From assembly GCA_040219515.1 (NCBI GenBank), contig JAVJSI010000011.1, positions 62,001-126,000 of the forward strand: a DNA stretch of 64,000 bases, in the 5' to 3' direction. Below the pieces are notes generated by a model that saw nothing but the letters and a program-made list of their open reading frames with translations, did no database searches and was not told where the DNA came from. This stretch comes from Acidimicrobiales bacterium. GTDB taxonomy: Bacteria > Actinomycetota > Acidimicrobiia > Acidimicrobiales > Aldehydirespiratoraceae. Position numbers and translations under genes: made by a program. Below, piece after piece: positions 43,965 to 53,206 of this stretch. Position 1 is the stretch's first letter, and every line of letters begins with the position of its first letter.

Positions 43965-44732
43965 ATGACTGTGCACGTGGAAACCGACGGGGCCGTACGG
44001 ATCGTCACGATCGACCGCCCGGAACGTCGCAATGCGGTGGATGCGTCCACCGCGGCCGAGTTGTTCGACGCGTTCGAGGACTTCGCGGCCGACGACGATC
44101 TCCGGGTGGCGATCCTCACCGGCGCCAACGGCACCTTTTGCGCCGGCGCGGACCTCAAGGCGATCGCCGAGGGCGGCGGCAACCGCGTCGATCTCCGCGG
44201 ACCCGGGCCGATGGGTCCGACGAGGCTCGATCTGGACAAGCCGGTGATCGCCGCGATCGAGGGGTTCGCCGTCGCCGGCGGCATCGAACTGGCCGTGTGG
44301 TGCGATCTGCGGGTCGCCGCCCGCGACGCCACGCTCGGTGTCTACTGCCGGCGCTGGGGAGTGCCGCTGGTCGACGGCGGCACGATCCGCCTGCCCCGCC
44401 TGATCGGTGCGTCGCACGCGAACGATCTGATCCTCACCGGCCGCGGTGTGGGCGGCGACGAGGCGCTCGCCATGGGTCTGGTCAACCGGCTGAGTGCGCC
44501 CGGGGAGGCGCTCGCCGATGCGCTCGTGCTGGCCCACGAGCTCGCGTCGCTCCCGCCGCGGTGCATGCGGTCGGACCTGCGTTCGACGAAGGATCAGTGG
44601 GACCTGTCGATGCCGGACGCGCTGGCCCGCGAGGCCGAGCTCGGACTGGCCACGATCATGAGCGGCGAGACGCATGAAGGCGCCGCCCGCTTCGCCGGGG
44701 GCGCGGGACGCCACGGCGAGAGTGCGACCTGA
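43965..44732 (+). CDS. Enoyl-CoA hydratase/isomerase family protein (crotonase), second
   Basis: 255 residues. TGANGTFCAGADLKAI and GFAVAGGIELAVWCDLRVAA are the oxyanion loops, and GVYCRRWGVPLVDGGTIRLPRLIG is the region of the catalytic Glu positions, neither of which is an obvious Glu here (Val/Pro and Gly), so it may be an isomerase, hydrolase-like or other crotonase rather than a true hydratase. It is not a close copy of the 38443 protein. Confidence 0.87.
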   Translation: MTVHVETDGAVRIVTIDRPERRNAVDASTAAELFDAFEDFAADDDLRVAILTGANGTFCAGADLKAIAEGGGNRVDLRGPGPMGPTRLDLDKPVIAAIEGFAVAGGIELAVWCDLRVAARDATLGVYCRRWGVPLVDGGTIRLPRLIGASHANDLILTGRGVGGDEALAMGLVNRLSAPGEALADALVLAHELASLPPRCMRSDLRSTKDQWDLSMPDALAREAELGLATIMSGETHEGAARFAGGAGRHGESAT

Positions 44733-44749
44733 TCAGGAGTGCGCTGGGA

Positions 44750-45154
44750 TCAGCCCTGAACGTTCACGACGCCGGTCATGTCGGGATGGATGTCGCAGTG
44801 GTAGGCGAAGGTGCCGACCTCGTCGAAGACCTGCGTGAACGAGGCGCCTTCGGCCAGCTCGGCCGAGTCGAACTCGTCGTTGTCGCCGGTGACGGTGTGG
44901 GGGACACCCTGGTCGTTGCGCCACGTGACTTCGGTTCCGACATCCACGGTGAGGTCGGCGGACACGAACGCGAAGTCGTCGATGACGACCTCGGCGGTTC
45001 CTGCGGCATCCGTCTGCTCGGCGGTGTCGGCCGTGTCGTCCACCGCAGTGTCGTCCACCGCGGTGTCGTCCCCGGCATCGTCGCCGCACGAGGTGAGGGC
45101 GACGGCACAGCAACCGACGGCGACTGCTCGCAGGATGGATGAGAAGTTGGGCAT
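44750..45154 (-). CDS. Cupredoxin-domain lipoprotein
   Basis: 134 residues. A lipoprotein signal peptide ends at LTSC with lipobox Cys23. A low-complexity acidic linker with repeated DDTAV units follows, then a plastocyanin/amicyanin-like domain with copper ligands His86 (VPHTV), Cys120, His123 and Met126 (YHCDIHPDM). It is probably an extracytoplasmic electron carrier. The repeat DDTAV is encoded by near-identical 15-bp units and could vary in number. Confidence 0.88.
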   Translation of the reverse strand: MPNFSSILRAVAVGCCAVALTSCGDDAGDDTAVDDTAVDDTADTAEQTDAAGTAEVVIDDFAFVSADLTVDVGTEVTWRNDQGVPHTVTGDNDEFDSAELAEGASFTQVFDEVGTFAYHCDIHPDMTGVVNVQG

Positions 45155-45197
45155 CGAGAGCTCCGCTCGATCGGGCGATTCGGCCGGCGAGACGACC

Positions 45198-45902
45198 CTA
45201 GTCTGCGTCGACCGGCGCCGGGACGGGTGGGTCCGGATAGTTCATCGCCGCGGCGATGTCGTCGTCGGACATCGACGCCAGCACCTGGAGCACCTCGGGC
45301 GGGTAACCCATCGCCGGCTTCGTCGGATCGAGGGAGGGCTGGGCGACCGAGCCGGGGCTCCCGACGGGATCGGCGGGCGGGTTGCGGTAACGGGCGAGAT
45401 CGTCGGCCGAGATGCCGGCGAGTGCGACCACCTCGGGATCGATCCAGTTGTCGGCCGGGATCGGCGCGGGCGACGAGGCAACCTCGAGGGTGAGCCCCTC
45501 CGGCCCCGCGAAGTAGATCGAGTGGCACATGCCGTGGTCGACCGGACCGAGGACCGTCACTCCGTGGGCCCGCAGACGGTCGCGCATCCGCAACAGGTCG
45601 TCGAACGAGTCGGCGTTGAACGCCACGTGTTGCATCGTTCCGGGCGCCGACGGGTCGCCCGGCGTGCCGGAGTGCGAGACACCCGGGATCGGCTCGATCT
45701 CGTGGTTGGCCTTCATCTCGACGAACGCGATCGAGCAGGTGTCGTCGAGCTCGACGAACGCGTGCCACGCGTCGAGTCCGTGCATCCAGTAGAGGGCAAC
45801 GAGCTCGGCACCGAGCACCTGGGTGAAGAACTCGATCTGGGCCTTGACGTCGGCGGTCGAGATGGCGAGATGGTGCACGCCGTTGGGATGGGTCACGGTC
45901 AT
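45198..45902 (-). CDS. VOC family dioxygenase-like protein
   Basis: 234 residues. The VOC module begins GVHHLAISTADVKAQIEFFTQVLGAELV, and the second half carries MQHVAFNADSFDDLLRMRDRLRAHGV and HSIYFAGPEGLTLEVASS, giving a full His/His/Glu-type metal set. A C-terminal tail of about 70 residues follows. It overlaps the upstream alpha/beta hydrolase gene (ATGA), so a dioxygenase-plus-hydrolase operon, as in aromatic meta-cleavage, is suggested but not established. Confidence 0.8.
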   Translation of the reverse strand: MTVTHPNGVHHLAISTADVKAQIEFFTQVLGAELVALYWMHGLDAWHAFVELDDTCSIAFVEMKANHEIEPIPGVSHSGTPGDPSAPGTMQHVAFNADSFDDLLRMRDRLRAHGVTVLGPVDHGMCHSIYFAGPEGLTLEVASSPAPIPADNWIDPEVVALAGISADDLARYRNPPADPVGSPGSVAQPSLDPTKPAMGYPPEVLQVLASMSDDDIAAAMNYPDPPVPAPVDAD

Positions 45903-46717
45903 GAGAGCTGCCTCCGGCACCAGTCGACCACAATGGGGGAGTATTCGGCAGTGTGGAACATCATGAGCTGGTGCACGCCGCCGGGGTGTTCGTGGACCTC
46001 GACGGGGCCGCCGACCATCCCGGCCACGTGGCGGACGGTGCTCGGCGAGGCGATCGGGTCGTGCTCGCCGACCGTGAACAGGATCGGGCTCGTGTTGTCC
46101 GCCGGGCTCACGACCGGGTCGAAGGTGTAGAGCGTGGCGTACGACGCCAGGTCGAAGAACCAGGTGTTGAGCGGGTCGGACTCCTTCTGCTCGAGTGCAC
46201 CCTTGTAGCCGTAGTCCTCGTCGAGGTCGATGAATCGGCGGATGTCGAAGCGACCGGTCTCGCCGACCTCGGCCAGTATCCGCTGGCCGTCGGGCGTGCG
46301 CCACGGTGAATCGAGAGCGGCGGCGGTGCCGGGCACGGCGAATCCCATCAGGACCGCGCCCACCACGTGCTCGGAGGCGCCCAGAACCGCGTAGGCCGGC
46401 ATCACGCCGAGGCTCGAGCCCTTGACGAAGACCGGGAGTCCGGTGAGGTCGTGGATGTGGCCCGCCAGTTCGGCACACGCATCGACCCACCGCCCGACCG
46501 TCCACGTGCCTTTCCGGCTGGCCATCGCGGAACGGCCGTGACCGGGGAGGTCGATCGACCAGACATCGACGCCCTTGCCGGCGTGGTGGGCGCAGAACTC
46601 GTCGTAGATGCCACCGTGGCCGCCCATGCCGTGGATCACGATCAACGCGTGGTCGGCGTCGGGTCCCTCGAATCGATAGGCGAACGTGCCGCCGACCATG
46701 TGCTCGGTTCGTTGCAT
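45899..46717 (-). CDS. Alpha/beta hydrolase
   Basis: 272 residues. Oxyanion HGMGGHGGIYDEF, DLPGHGRSAMASRKGTWTVGRWV, nucleophile Ser in VKGSSLGVMPAY, acid Asp in VGEHDPIASPS and catalytic His in GGVHQLMMF. The family resembles meta-cleavage product hydrolases and related lyases. Cotranscribed and overlapped with the VOC protein. Divergent from the TIGR03083 gene. Confidence 0.85.
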   Translation of the reverse strand: MQRTEHMVGGTFAYRFEGPDADHALIVIHGMGGHGGIYDEFCAHHAGKGVDVWSIDLPGHGRSAMASRKGTWTVGRWVDACAELAGHIHDLTGLPVFVKGSSLGVMPAYAVLGASEHVVGAVLMGFAVPGTAAALDSPWRTPDGQRILAEVGETGRFDIRRFIDLDEDYGYKGALEQKESDPLNTWFFDLASYATLYTFDPVVSPADNTSPILFTVGEHDPIASPSTVRHVAGMVGGPVEVHEHPGGVHQLMMFHTAEYSPIVVDWCRRQLS

Positions 46718-46785
46718 CCGGGCCCTTCCGCTCGGTCGACCGCAGCGTAGTGCGTCGACCGGAACGGGTTCTCCGGAGGTCTGCC

Positions 46786-47529
46786 ATGATCGGGACCATG
46801 CACGCTGCCGACTACTACGCCTCCACGCGCCGACGCATGGTCGAACTGGCCCTCGAGATCGACCCGTTCGCGGCGGTGCCGGCGTGTCCGGGTTGGACCG
46901 CACGCGACGTCGTCGCCCATGTCGTGGGCCTGGCGAGCGACGTCGTTTCGGGTCGCACGTCGGGCTACGCCGGCCCGGAGTGGACCGAGGCACAAGTACG
47001 GGCTCGGTCGGGAGACTCGATCCCGGACATGCTCGCGGAGTGGGACGGGCTGATGCCCGCCTTTCTCGCGATCAACCGGGACCTGGCCGGGTCCTCACTG
47101 CCCGAAACCATCGACCACGTGCTCGGACCGGTGCCCAAATCCTCGTTCGAGGCGGCCTTTCACGTCGACCTCCTCCACCACGAGCACGATCTGCTCGGTG
47201 CCCGAGGCACGCCCCGACGGGTGGCGCTCGATGCCGATGTCGCGGCCATGGCGGCACAGCTCGCCAACGTGCGGGCCCAGTTCGCCGCCGCCGACCTGCC
47301 GTCGCTGCGCCTGATCGCCACCGACGCCGATCGTGACTGGCGCATCGGTCGCGACGAGCCGACCGTGACGGTCACGGCATCGGTGATCGACTACCTCAGG
47401 TCGTTCGGGGGACGACGCACCCTCGACGAGATCGGGGCCCTCGCATGGTCGGGTGACCGCACCGGGATGGTCGAGCAGATGGTGCTGCCGTTCTTCTCGG
47501 TGCCGGCCGAACCGATCGCCGGGGGCTGA
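46786..47529 (+). CDS. TIGR03083/mycothiol-dependent maleylpyruvate isomerase-like protein
   Basis: 247 residues of the DinB-like, metal-binding superfamily: MVELALEIDPFAAVPACPGWTARDVVAHVVGLASDV at the N-terminus with the first metal His, and FHVDLLHHEHDLLGARG with the other His residues. Members include mycothiol-dependent enzymes and actinobacterial proteins of unknown role. GGAGG lies 6 nt before ATG 46786, deciding that start over ATG 46798. Confidence 0.82.
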   Translation: MIGTMHAADYYASTRRRMVELALEIDPFAAVPACPGWTARDVVAHVVGLASDVVSGRTSGYAGPEWTEAQVRARSGDSIPDMLAEWDGLMPAFLAINRDLAGSSLPETIDHVLGPVPKSSFEAAFHVDLLHHEHDLLGARGTPRRVALDADVAAMAAQLANVRAQFAAADLPSLRLIATDADRDWRIGRDEPTVTVTASVIDYLRSFGGRRTLDEIGALAWSGDRTGMVEQMVLPFFSVPAEPIAGG

Positions 47530-47558
47530 AGCGGGAGGGGTGGTCGGGCCCCACGCCC

Positions 47559-48716
47559 TCAGAGAAGGATCTGCCCGGCATCCGGTGCGCGTTGAAGCCG
47601 CACGATGACGGCGGTCCCCTGAACAGGCCCGTCTTCGGCGATCCAGATCATTCCCCCGAGTCCGCGAACGATCCGACGACAGATCGCGAGCCCGAAACCG
47701 AGACCGGCCGCAGTGTCGTGGTGCGCTCGTTGCAGTGGCGCGAACACCTCCTCACGCATGTCGGAAGGGATCCCGAGACCGTTGTCGACGAGAGTGAGAT
47801 CGACCCAGGGCCCCTTGGCGACCATGTCGAAGCGCATGACGAGCCGCTCGTTCGGACGCCGGTACTTGATGCTGTTCGACACCAGATTCGTGAAGACCCG
47901 CCGGAGGAGGACCCGATGGCCCCAGACCTGCAGTAGCGGGTTCGTCGGCATGGCGAGGTCCGAGTCGACGGTATCGAGGTCGGCTTCGAGGGTCTCGCAC
48001 GCCGCATGGACGACCGAGGACAACGACAGGGGCTCGGGATCCGAGACCTCGTCGCGCAGTCCCGCGTAGTCGAGCATCGTCAGGATCATGGAGTCGACGC
48101 GGCTCAACGCCTCGTCGAGGCGGCCGGCGAGATCGAGACAGACCGGGTCCTCGGTCTCGATCCGATCGAGCAGTCGATCAGCGAGCAGCCGCGATGTGCG
48201 CACTGGTGCCCTGAGGTCGTGGGCGACGACCTGGGCGAACTCACCGAGATCGGCATCCTGCTCAGCGATGGTCTCGGCCGCGGTTGCGAGTTCCTGCTGT
48301 GAACGATGCCGCGCGATGGCGTAGCGGACCGATCGTTCGAAGCTCTCGACACAGAGCTCGTCCTTCTTCAGGTAGTCCTGCGCCCCGAGGCGGAGCGCCC
48401 GGAGGGTCAGTTTGTCGGTGGCGGTGCTGGACTGCACGATGACCGGCGTGTTCGACACTCGCTCGCAGATGGCCCTGACGCTGTCGAGCCCGCTGGCGTC
48501 CGGGAGGGTGAGATCGACCATCACGAGGTCCGGGTTCAGCCTGTCGAGCATGGCCAGGCCGGCTGCGAGGGTGGTCGCTCGATGCAGTGGCCAGCTCGGC
48601 ACCGTTTCGAGAAGGTAACCGCTGATCATCTCCGCATCGAGGTCGTCGTCCTCGATGAGCAGCAGACCACCGAACTCGACGGGGGGCGATTCCTCGGCCG
48701 TGGCCGTGGCGGTCAT
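47559..48716 (-). CDS. Hybrid protein: receiver domain plus histidine kinase
   Basis: 385 residues. An N-terminal receiver (LLLIEDDDLDAEM, phosphoacceptor Asp68, STATDK, Lys of YLKKDE) is followed by HisKA with His166 in VAHDLRAPVRTSRLL and a HATPase (LVSNSIKYRRP, VDNGLGIP, GLGFGLAICRRIVRG). No sensor or transmembrane segment is seen. The kinase is of the bacteriophytochrome-type subfamily, which often works with small receivers. It overlaps the response regulator gene by ATGA, so phosphotransfer between the two is likely. Confidence 0.88.
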   Translation of the reverse strand: MTATATAEESPPVEFGGLLLIEDDDLDAEMISGYLLETVPSWPLHRATTLAAGLAMLDRLNPDLVMVDLTLPDASGLDSVRAICERVSNTPVIVQSSTATDKLTLRALRLGAQDYLKKDELCVESFERSVRYAIARHRSQQELATAAETIAEQDADLGEFAQVVAHDLRAPVRTSRLLADRLLDRIETEDPVCLDLAGRLDEALSRVDSMILTMLDYAGLRDEVSDPEPLSLSSVVHAACETLEADLDTVDSDLAMPTNPLLQVWGHRVLLRRVFTNLVSNSIKYRRPNERLVMRFDMVAKGPWVDLTLVDNGLGIPSDMREEVFAPLQRAHHDTAAGLGFGLAICRRIVRGLGGMIWIAEDGPVQGTAVIVRLQRAPDAGQILL

Positions 48717-49300
48717 GTCAACCAGCCGTCGTGACTCGAGAGAACGTCCTCGATCTGGGCGAACAGCTCGTCTTCGGAGATGGTGAGGTCGATCACCGGC
48801 TCCAACGAGACAGGCGGCCGGTAGGGGAGGTGATTCGCACGCTCCGGCAGTTTCTCGGCGAAGTCGACCATGCCGCTGAACTCGCTGGGCTTCATTTCGA
48901 ACCAGTGGGCCCCGTTGGCGAAGGCGGCTGTCTCGTCGACCTTTCGGGTCGAACTCGTGAAGACGATCACCGGTATCTGCCAGAGGGTGTCGTGGCGCTG
49001 CAAGGCCTCGAGGGTGCGATGACCGTCCAGACCGGGCATGCGGAGATCCAGGAGAATGAGATCGGGGAGGGCTTCCAGCGACGTGAGCTTCTCCAGGCGG
49101 TGCAGCAGCGTCGTCCCGTCGTCGTGGAAGACGAAGTCGGCATCGAGGCCGGCCGCCTCGGCCGCCATGGACATCAACAGATGGTCGTTGTGATCGTCAT
49201 CGACCATCACGATCTCGAGCCGCCGGCCGTTTCGATCGCCGTCGCGGTGCCCGCGATGGGCGGTCCGATTCGTCGTCGTGTCCTGCGTCCGTGTGCTCAT
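48713..49300 (-). CDS. Response regulator, Rcp1-like single receiver
   Basis: 195 residues. A basic N-terminal arm of about 28 residues is followed by a receiver: VMVDDDHNDHLLM, Asp85 (LLDLRMPGLDG), FTSST and Lys in FEMKPSEFSG. There is no DNA-binding output domain. Such receivers partner phytochrome-type kinases. About 50 extra C-terminal residues follow the receiver and may be specific. GGTGGGAG precedes ATG 49300. The frame extends further upstream without need. Confidence 0.85.
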   Translation of the reverse strand: MSTRTQDTTTNRTAHRGHRDGDRNGRRLEIVMVDDDHNDHLLMSMAAEAAGLDADFVFHDDGTTLLHRLEKLTSLEALPDLILLDLRMPGLDGHRTLEALQRHDTLWQIPVIVFTSSTRKVDETAAFANGAHWFEMKPSEFSGMVDFAEKLPERANHLPYRPPVSLEPVIDLTISEDELFAQIEDVLSSHDGWLT

Positions 49301-49498
49301 GGCTCCCACCTTGTATCGAGGGCATCCGCTCTGGGTGCCTTGTTCGACCATGTGCTCCCGTCGGCGCGTTGTGAAGCGATATGAGCCGTTCGGCCCATGA
49401 GGTGCGGACGATTGTCATCGGTCCGCTCACTGCGCGCGTTCGAATCGGACGCAAGGCGTGGGAATCGCCGTCACCCGTGGCGCGCGAGCCCGACGTGC

Positions 49499-51586
49499 TC
49501 AGTCGCGCTGGTCTCGCTCGATGCGGAGGGGGGACGGCATCTCGTGGGTCCGCACGATGAGCAGACGCTGGACCGACCTGGTGAGGGCCACGTAGAGCAG
49601 CCGCAGACCGTTGGGGAGCGGCACGAACTCGCCCGGTTCGACCACGATGGTGGCGTCGAACTCGAGGCCCTTGGCGGTCGGCGGGTCGACCACCGAGATC
49701 GGATGGTCGAGCGCAACCGCCGAACGGGTGTCGCCCGCGTCGAGTCCGGCCTCGGCCAGTGCCGCGAGCACATCGTCCATCCGGTCGGGCATGGCGATCA
49801 CGCCGATGGTCGACCAGTCGCCGCCGAGTTCGCCGGCCAGTTCGGCGACGGTGACGGCCAGGTCCCGCTCGTCGACCACATGGTGCTCGGCCCCTTCACC
49901 GCGACTGCGGATCGAGGTCGACGGGGTGATGTCGGGTGCCGTCACCGGCAGCAGTCGGTTGGCGTAGTCGAGGATCGGCCCGGGAACCCGGTAGCCGACG
50001 GTGAGCTCTCGCCGTCGCACCAGCGAACCGTCGATGCCGAGGCCGGTGGTGACCGCATCCCACGAGGTCTGGGCGCCCACGCCGGTGGCCTGGGCGATGT
50101 CGCCGAGGATCGTCATCGAGCCGCCCTCGGCTCGTCGCCCGGCAGCCCTGAGGGCCATGGCCGACAGGTCCTGGGCTTCGTCGACGATGACATGTCCGTA
50201 GGTGCGACCGGTGCCCGTGGTGAGTGCGTTGGCCTCGTCGAGCAGGGGCAGGTCGGCGGCCGCCCACGGCTCGTCGGCGATCTTCCTGGCCGATGAGCGT
50301 TGGAGCAGCTCCGCCTCGTCGTCGGACAGCACACCGGCGACCACCTTCTTGCGACTCGAGGGACTTCCGAGCAGTGAACGCACGAGCTGGGCGCCGCTCA
50401 GGCTCGGCCAGATCTTGTCCACCGTCTTCTTGAAGCCGGGACTCTTGCGGAGCTCGGGGAGCAGTCGGGCCAGGTCCTCCTGCGCCACCTCGCGGTCGAT
50501 CAGCTGCTGTCGTGCCGCTCGCAACAGCACCTCGATGAACACGCCCTTGGCGTCGTTGAGCGGCAGGTCGTTGTCACGAGCGGTCGTGATGGCGTCGGCG
50601 ATCGTGGCGGGGGAGTAGCGCACCGAACGCAGGCCGAGGGGGACGACCTGTTCGTCCGCAGGAACCCTGATCCGGGCATCGGCCAGCCGGCGCAGCACCT
50701 GGGCCATCTCGGCCCGCCCTTTCACCTCGGTGACCTCCGGTGGCTCGTCGGCTCGCACCCGCACGCGGGCGCTGAGCAGTGAGGTGATGGTGGCCTGGCT
50801 CACTGCGGTCTCGCCGAGTGAAGGGAGCACGTTGGCCACATAGCGCAGGAAGACCCGGTTCGGCCCGATGACGAGCACGTGGCTCTGGGCCAGGGCCTGG
50901 CGGTGTTCGAAGAGCAGGTAGGCGGCGCGGTGGAGCCCCACGGCCGTCTTGCCGGTGCCGGGCCCGCCCTGCACGAGCAGACACTCGTCGAGCCGGGCGC
51001 GGATGATCTCGTCCTGCTCGGCGGCGATGGTGGCGACGATGTCGCTCATCTCACCGCTGCGGCCGCGCTCGATCTCGGCCAGCACGGGGTCGGGGATGCC
51101 GGCGGCGGTGACCGAGTCGGGGTCGTCGAGGTGCTCGTCGAAGATGGCGACGAGTTCGTCGACCTCACAAGAGAAGCGGCGGCGGCGAGCGAGGCCGAAG
51201 GCGTCGACCGCAGTGGCTCGGTAGAACGGGATCGCCACCGGGGCTCGCCAATCGACGATCACCGGTGCGCCCTCGGCGTCCTCGATGTGGCGACGGCCGA
51301 CGTACCAGTGGTCGCCGTCGGTGATCACGGGGTCTTCGTCGATGCGACCGAAGCAGAGCGCGACATCGCCGACATCGACGGCGGCGCGTCGATCGGCCAT
51401 GTGGGCGCGGGCGAGCTTGGCGTCGGCCGAGTCCTCGTCGCGGACGCGCTGATCGGCGAATTCGAGCACCTGCTGCGACCGGGCGACCATCGAATCGAGC
51501 GCGACGCGAGCCTCGTGGAGGTAGCGCTGCTCGGCTTCGTGGTCGGGGTGACGGTCGTTCGGCTGCGGCCCCTCTGCCTCCGACAT
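49499..51586 (-). CDS. helD: HelD-family RNA polymerase-recycling UvrD-like helicase
   Basis: 695 residues. A helical N-terminal arm (HEAEQRYLHEARVALDSMV) is followed by helicase 1A with Walker A GGPGTGKTAVGLHRAAYLLF near residue 210, Walker B VDEAQDLSAMALRA, and a 2A-like domain ending with TAKGLEFDATIVVEPGE and LYVALTRSVQRLLIV. HelD releases stalled RNA polymerase from DNA in Gram-positives and can mediate rifampicin resistance in some actinobacteria (family knowledge). Start at ATG 51586 with TACGGT 7 nt upstream. Confidence 0.9.
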   Translation of the reverse strand: MSEAEGPQPNDRHPDHEAEQRYLHEARVALDSMVARSQQVLEFADQRVRDEDSADAKLARAHMADRRAAVDVGDVALCFGRIDEDPVITDGDHWYVGRRHIEDAEGAPVIVDWRAPVAIPFYRATAVDAFGLARRRRFSCEVDELVAIFDEHLDDPDSVTAAGIPDPVLAEIERGRSGEMSDIVATIAAEQDEIIRARLDECLLVQGGPGTGKTAVGLHRAAYLLFEHRQALAQSHVLVIGPNRVFLRYVANVLPSLGETAVSQATITSLLSARVRVRADEPPEVTEVKGRAEMAQVLRRLADARIRVPADEQVVPLGLRSVRYSPATIADAITTARDNDLPLNDAKGVFIEVLLRAARQQLIDREVAQEDLARLLPELRKSPGFKKTVDKIWPSLSGAQLVRSLLGSPSSRKKVVAGVLSDDEAELLQRSSARKIADEPWAAADLPLLDEANALTTGTGRTYGHVIVDEAQDLSAMALRAAGRRAEGGSMTILGDIAQATGVGAQTSWDAVTTGLGIDGSLVRRRELTVGYRVPGPILDYANRLLPVTAPDITPSTSIRSRGEGAEHHVVDERDLAVTVAELAGELGGDWSTIGVIAMPDRMDDVLAALAEAGLDAGDTRSAVALDHPISVVDPPTAKGLEFDATIVVEPGEFVPLPNGLRLLYVALTRSVQRLLIVRTHEMPSPLRIERDQRD

Positions 51587-51593
51587 GGGTGTG

Positions 51594-51599
51594 ACCGTA
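51594..51599 (-). promoter_or_regulatory. -10 box (TACGGT) for helD
   Basis: Minus-strand TACGGT ends 7 nt before ATG 51586. Confidence 0.4.
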
Positions 51600-51668
51600 G
51601 CCTCCCCGAAACGACGTGGTCACAGAGATAGCCTGCGCCTCGGGCGGACACAGGAGGTTCTCTTTCCC

Positions 51669-53177
51669 GTGCTGTTCCCCACATTCACCTTCGCGGCTTT
51701 TTTTGCCGTGGTGCTCCCCGTGAGCTGGATGTTGAGAGAGCGCGTCACCGCCTGGAAGCTGTTCATCCTCGCTGCGTCGTATTACTTCTACGGCTACTGG
51801 GACCTGCGCTTCGTCGTCCTGCTCGCCGGAGCCACGCTGGGCAACGAGGTCGCCGCGATCGCCGTGCATCGCAGCAGCAACGACCACGCCCGCAAGGCTG
51901 CCGTCACCGCCGCGGTGGGCCTGAACCTCGTCCTGCTCGGCTTCTTCAAGTACTACGACTTCTTCACGGATTCGCTCGAGCGCAATCTCGGTCTCTCCAG
52001 CCCGGCCCTCGACGTGGTGCTCCCGATCGGTATCTCGTTCTTCACGTTCCAGGGCATCAGCTACGTGGTCGACGTCTACCGCAGGGACACACCGCCGGCC
52101 CCGCTGCTCGACTTCGCGGTCTACCTCTCGTTCTTCCCCCAGCTCGTGGCCGGACCGATCGTGCGGGCCGTCGAGTTCCTGCCCGAGTTGCGCACCGACC
52201 GGGTGCCGAACCAGGTCGAGGCGGGCCGGGCGGTGGTGCTCATCGGGCGCGGACTCTTCAAGAAGGTCGTGATCGCGGACTTCCTTGGTCGGGCGATCGT
52301 TGCCGACACCTTCGGTACGCCGGGCGAGTACGGCGGGCTCGACATCCTCTTCGGGATCTATGGCTACGCCATTCAGCTCTACGCCGACTTCAGTGGCTAC
52401 ACCGACATGGCCATCGGTATCGCGCTACTGCTCGGCTTTCGGTTCCCGCAGAACTTCGACCGTCCGTATGCGGCCGTCTCTGTGCAGGACTTCTGGCGTC
52501 GCTGGCACATGACCCTGTCCCGATGGCTGCGGGACTACCTCTACTTCCCGCTGGGCGGCAACCGGAAGGGCCGGTTCATCACCTATCGCAACCTGCTCAT
52601 CACGATGGGCCTCGGGGGACTGTGGCACGGCGCCGCGGGCACGTTCGTGGTGTGGGGCGTCTACCAGGGGCTCGGCATGGCAGGGGAGCGGTTCATCTCC
52701 GACCTGCGCGGCGAGAAGGACACGCCGCTCGACTCCCGCGACGTACGCATCCAGGAGATCGCCCGCCTCCATTCGGGCGCGGCGGTCGACGCGTGGCGCG
52801 AAGATCCCTCGTCGCCGGTGCCGTTCACCCCGCTCGAGGTGAGATCGCTGTGGCTGGGTCGGCTGGTCACGTTCCACTTCGTCTGCATCGGTTGGGTCAT
52901 CTTCAACAGTGCGTCGCTGGGACGGGCGGGTGACGTGCTCTGGTCGGTGTTCAGCGGCTGGGGCGAGGCGCCCGAACTCGTGAATCCGCTGGTCGTGCTG
53001 GTCATCGTCGGCTCGATCGCCGCCCAGTACGTGCCGCCGCTACTGGTGCGGCAATGGGCCGCGATGTTCTCGGTGGTGCACCCGATCGTGGTATCGGTCG
53101 CATTCGCGCTATGGATCATGGTGGTCGTTGCCCTCGGTCCCGAGGGCATTTCCGAGTTCATCTATTTCCAGTTCTGA
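51669..53177 (+). CDS. MBOAT family O-acyltransferase
   Basis: Integral membrane protein of 502 residues with about ten helices. MBOAT hallmarks: SYYFYGYWDLRF, LPIGISFFTFQGISYVVDVYR, DFSGYTDMAIGIALLLGF, FWRRWHMTLSRWLRDYLYFPLGGN and the invariant catalytic His in GLGGLWHGAAGTFVVWG near residue 320. Relatives (AlgI, DltB, PatA) move acyl groups across the membrane to polysaccharides or teichoic acids. A CAGGAGG site precedes GTG 51669. The next gene encodes an extracytoplasmic SGNH-fold partner. Confidence 0.92.
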   Translation: MLFPTFTFAAFFAVVLPVSWMLRERVTAWKLFILAASYYFYGYWDLRFVVLLAGATLGNEVAAIAVHRSSNDHARKAAVTAAVGLNLVLLGFFKYYDFFTDSLERNLGLSSPALDVVLPIGISFFTFQGISYVVDVYRRDTPPAPLLDFAVYLSFFPQLVAGPIVRAVEFLPELRTDRVPNQVEAGRAVVLIGRGLFKKVVIADFLGRAIVADTFGTPGEYGGLDILFGIYGYAIQLYADFSGYTDMAIGIALLLGFRFPQNFDRPYAAVSVQDFWRRWHMTLSRWLRDYLYFPLGGNRKGRFITYRNLLITMGLGGLWHGAAGTFVVWGVYQGLGMAGERFISDLRGEKDTPLDSRDVRIQEIARLHSGAAVDAWREDPSSPVPFTPLEVRSLWLGRLVTFHFVCIGWVIFNSASLGRAGDVLWSVFSGWGEAPELVNPLVVLVIVGSIAAQYVPPLLVRQWAAMFSVVHPIVVSVAFALWIMVVVALGPEGISEFIYFQF

Positions 53178-53191
53178 TGGCGAGTTCTGAC

Positions 53192-53199
53192 GGGAGGTG
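53192..53199 (+). promoter_or_regulatory. Near-perfect ribosome binding site GGAGGTGA
   Basis: GGAGGTGA matches the 16S anti-Shine-Dalgarno over eight bases, with 7 nt to ATG 53207. It fixes that start and indicates strong translation of the SGNH protein relative to the MBOAT gene. Confidence 0.75.
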
Positions 53200-53206
53200 A
53201 CGAGAG

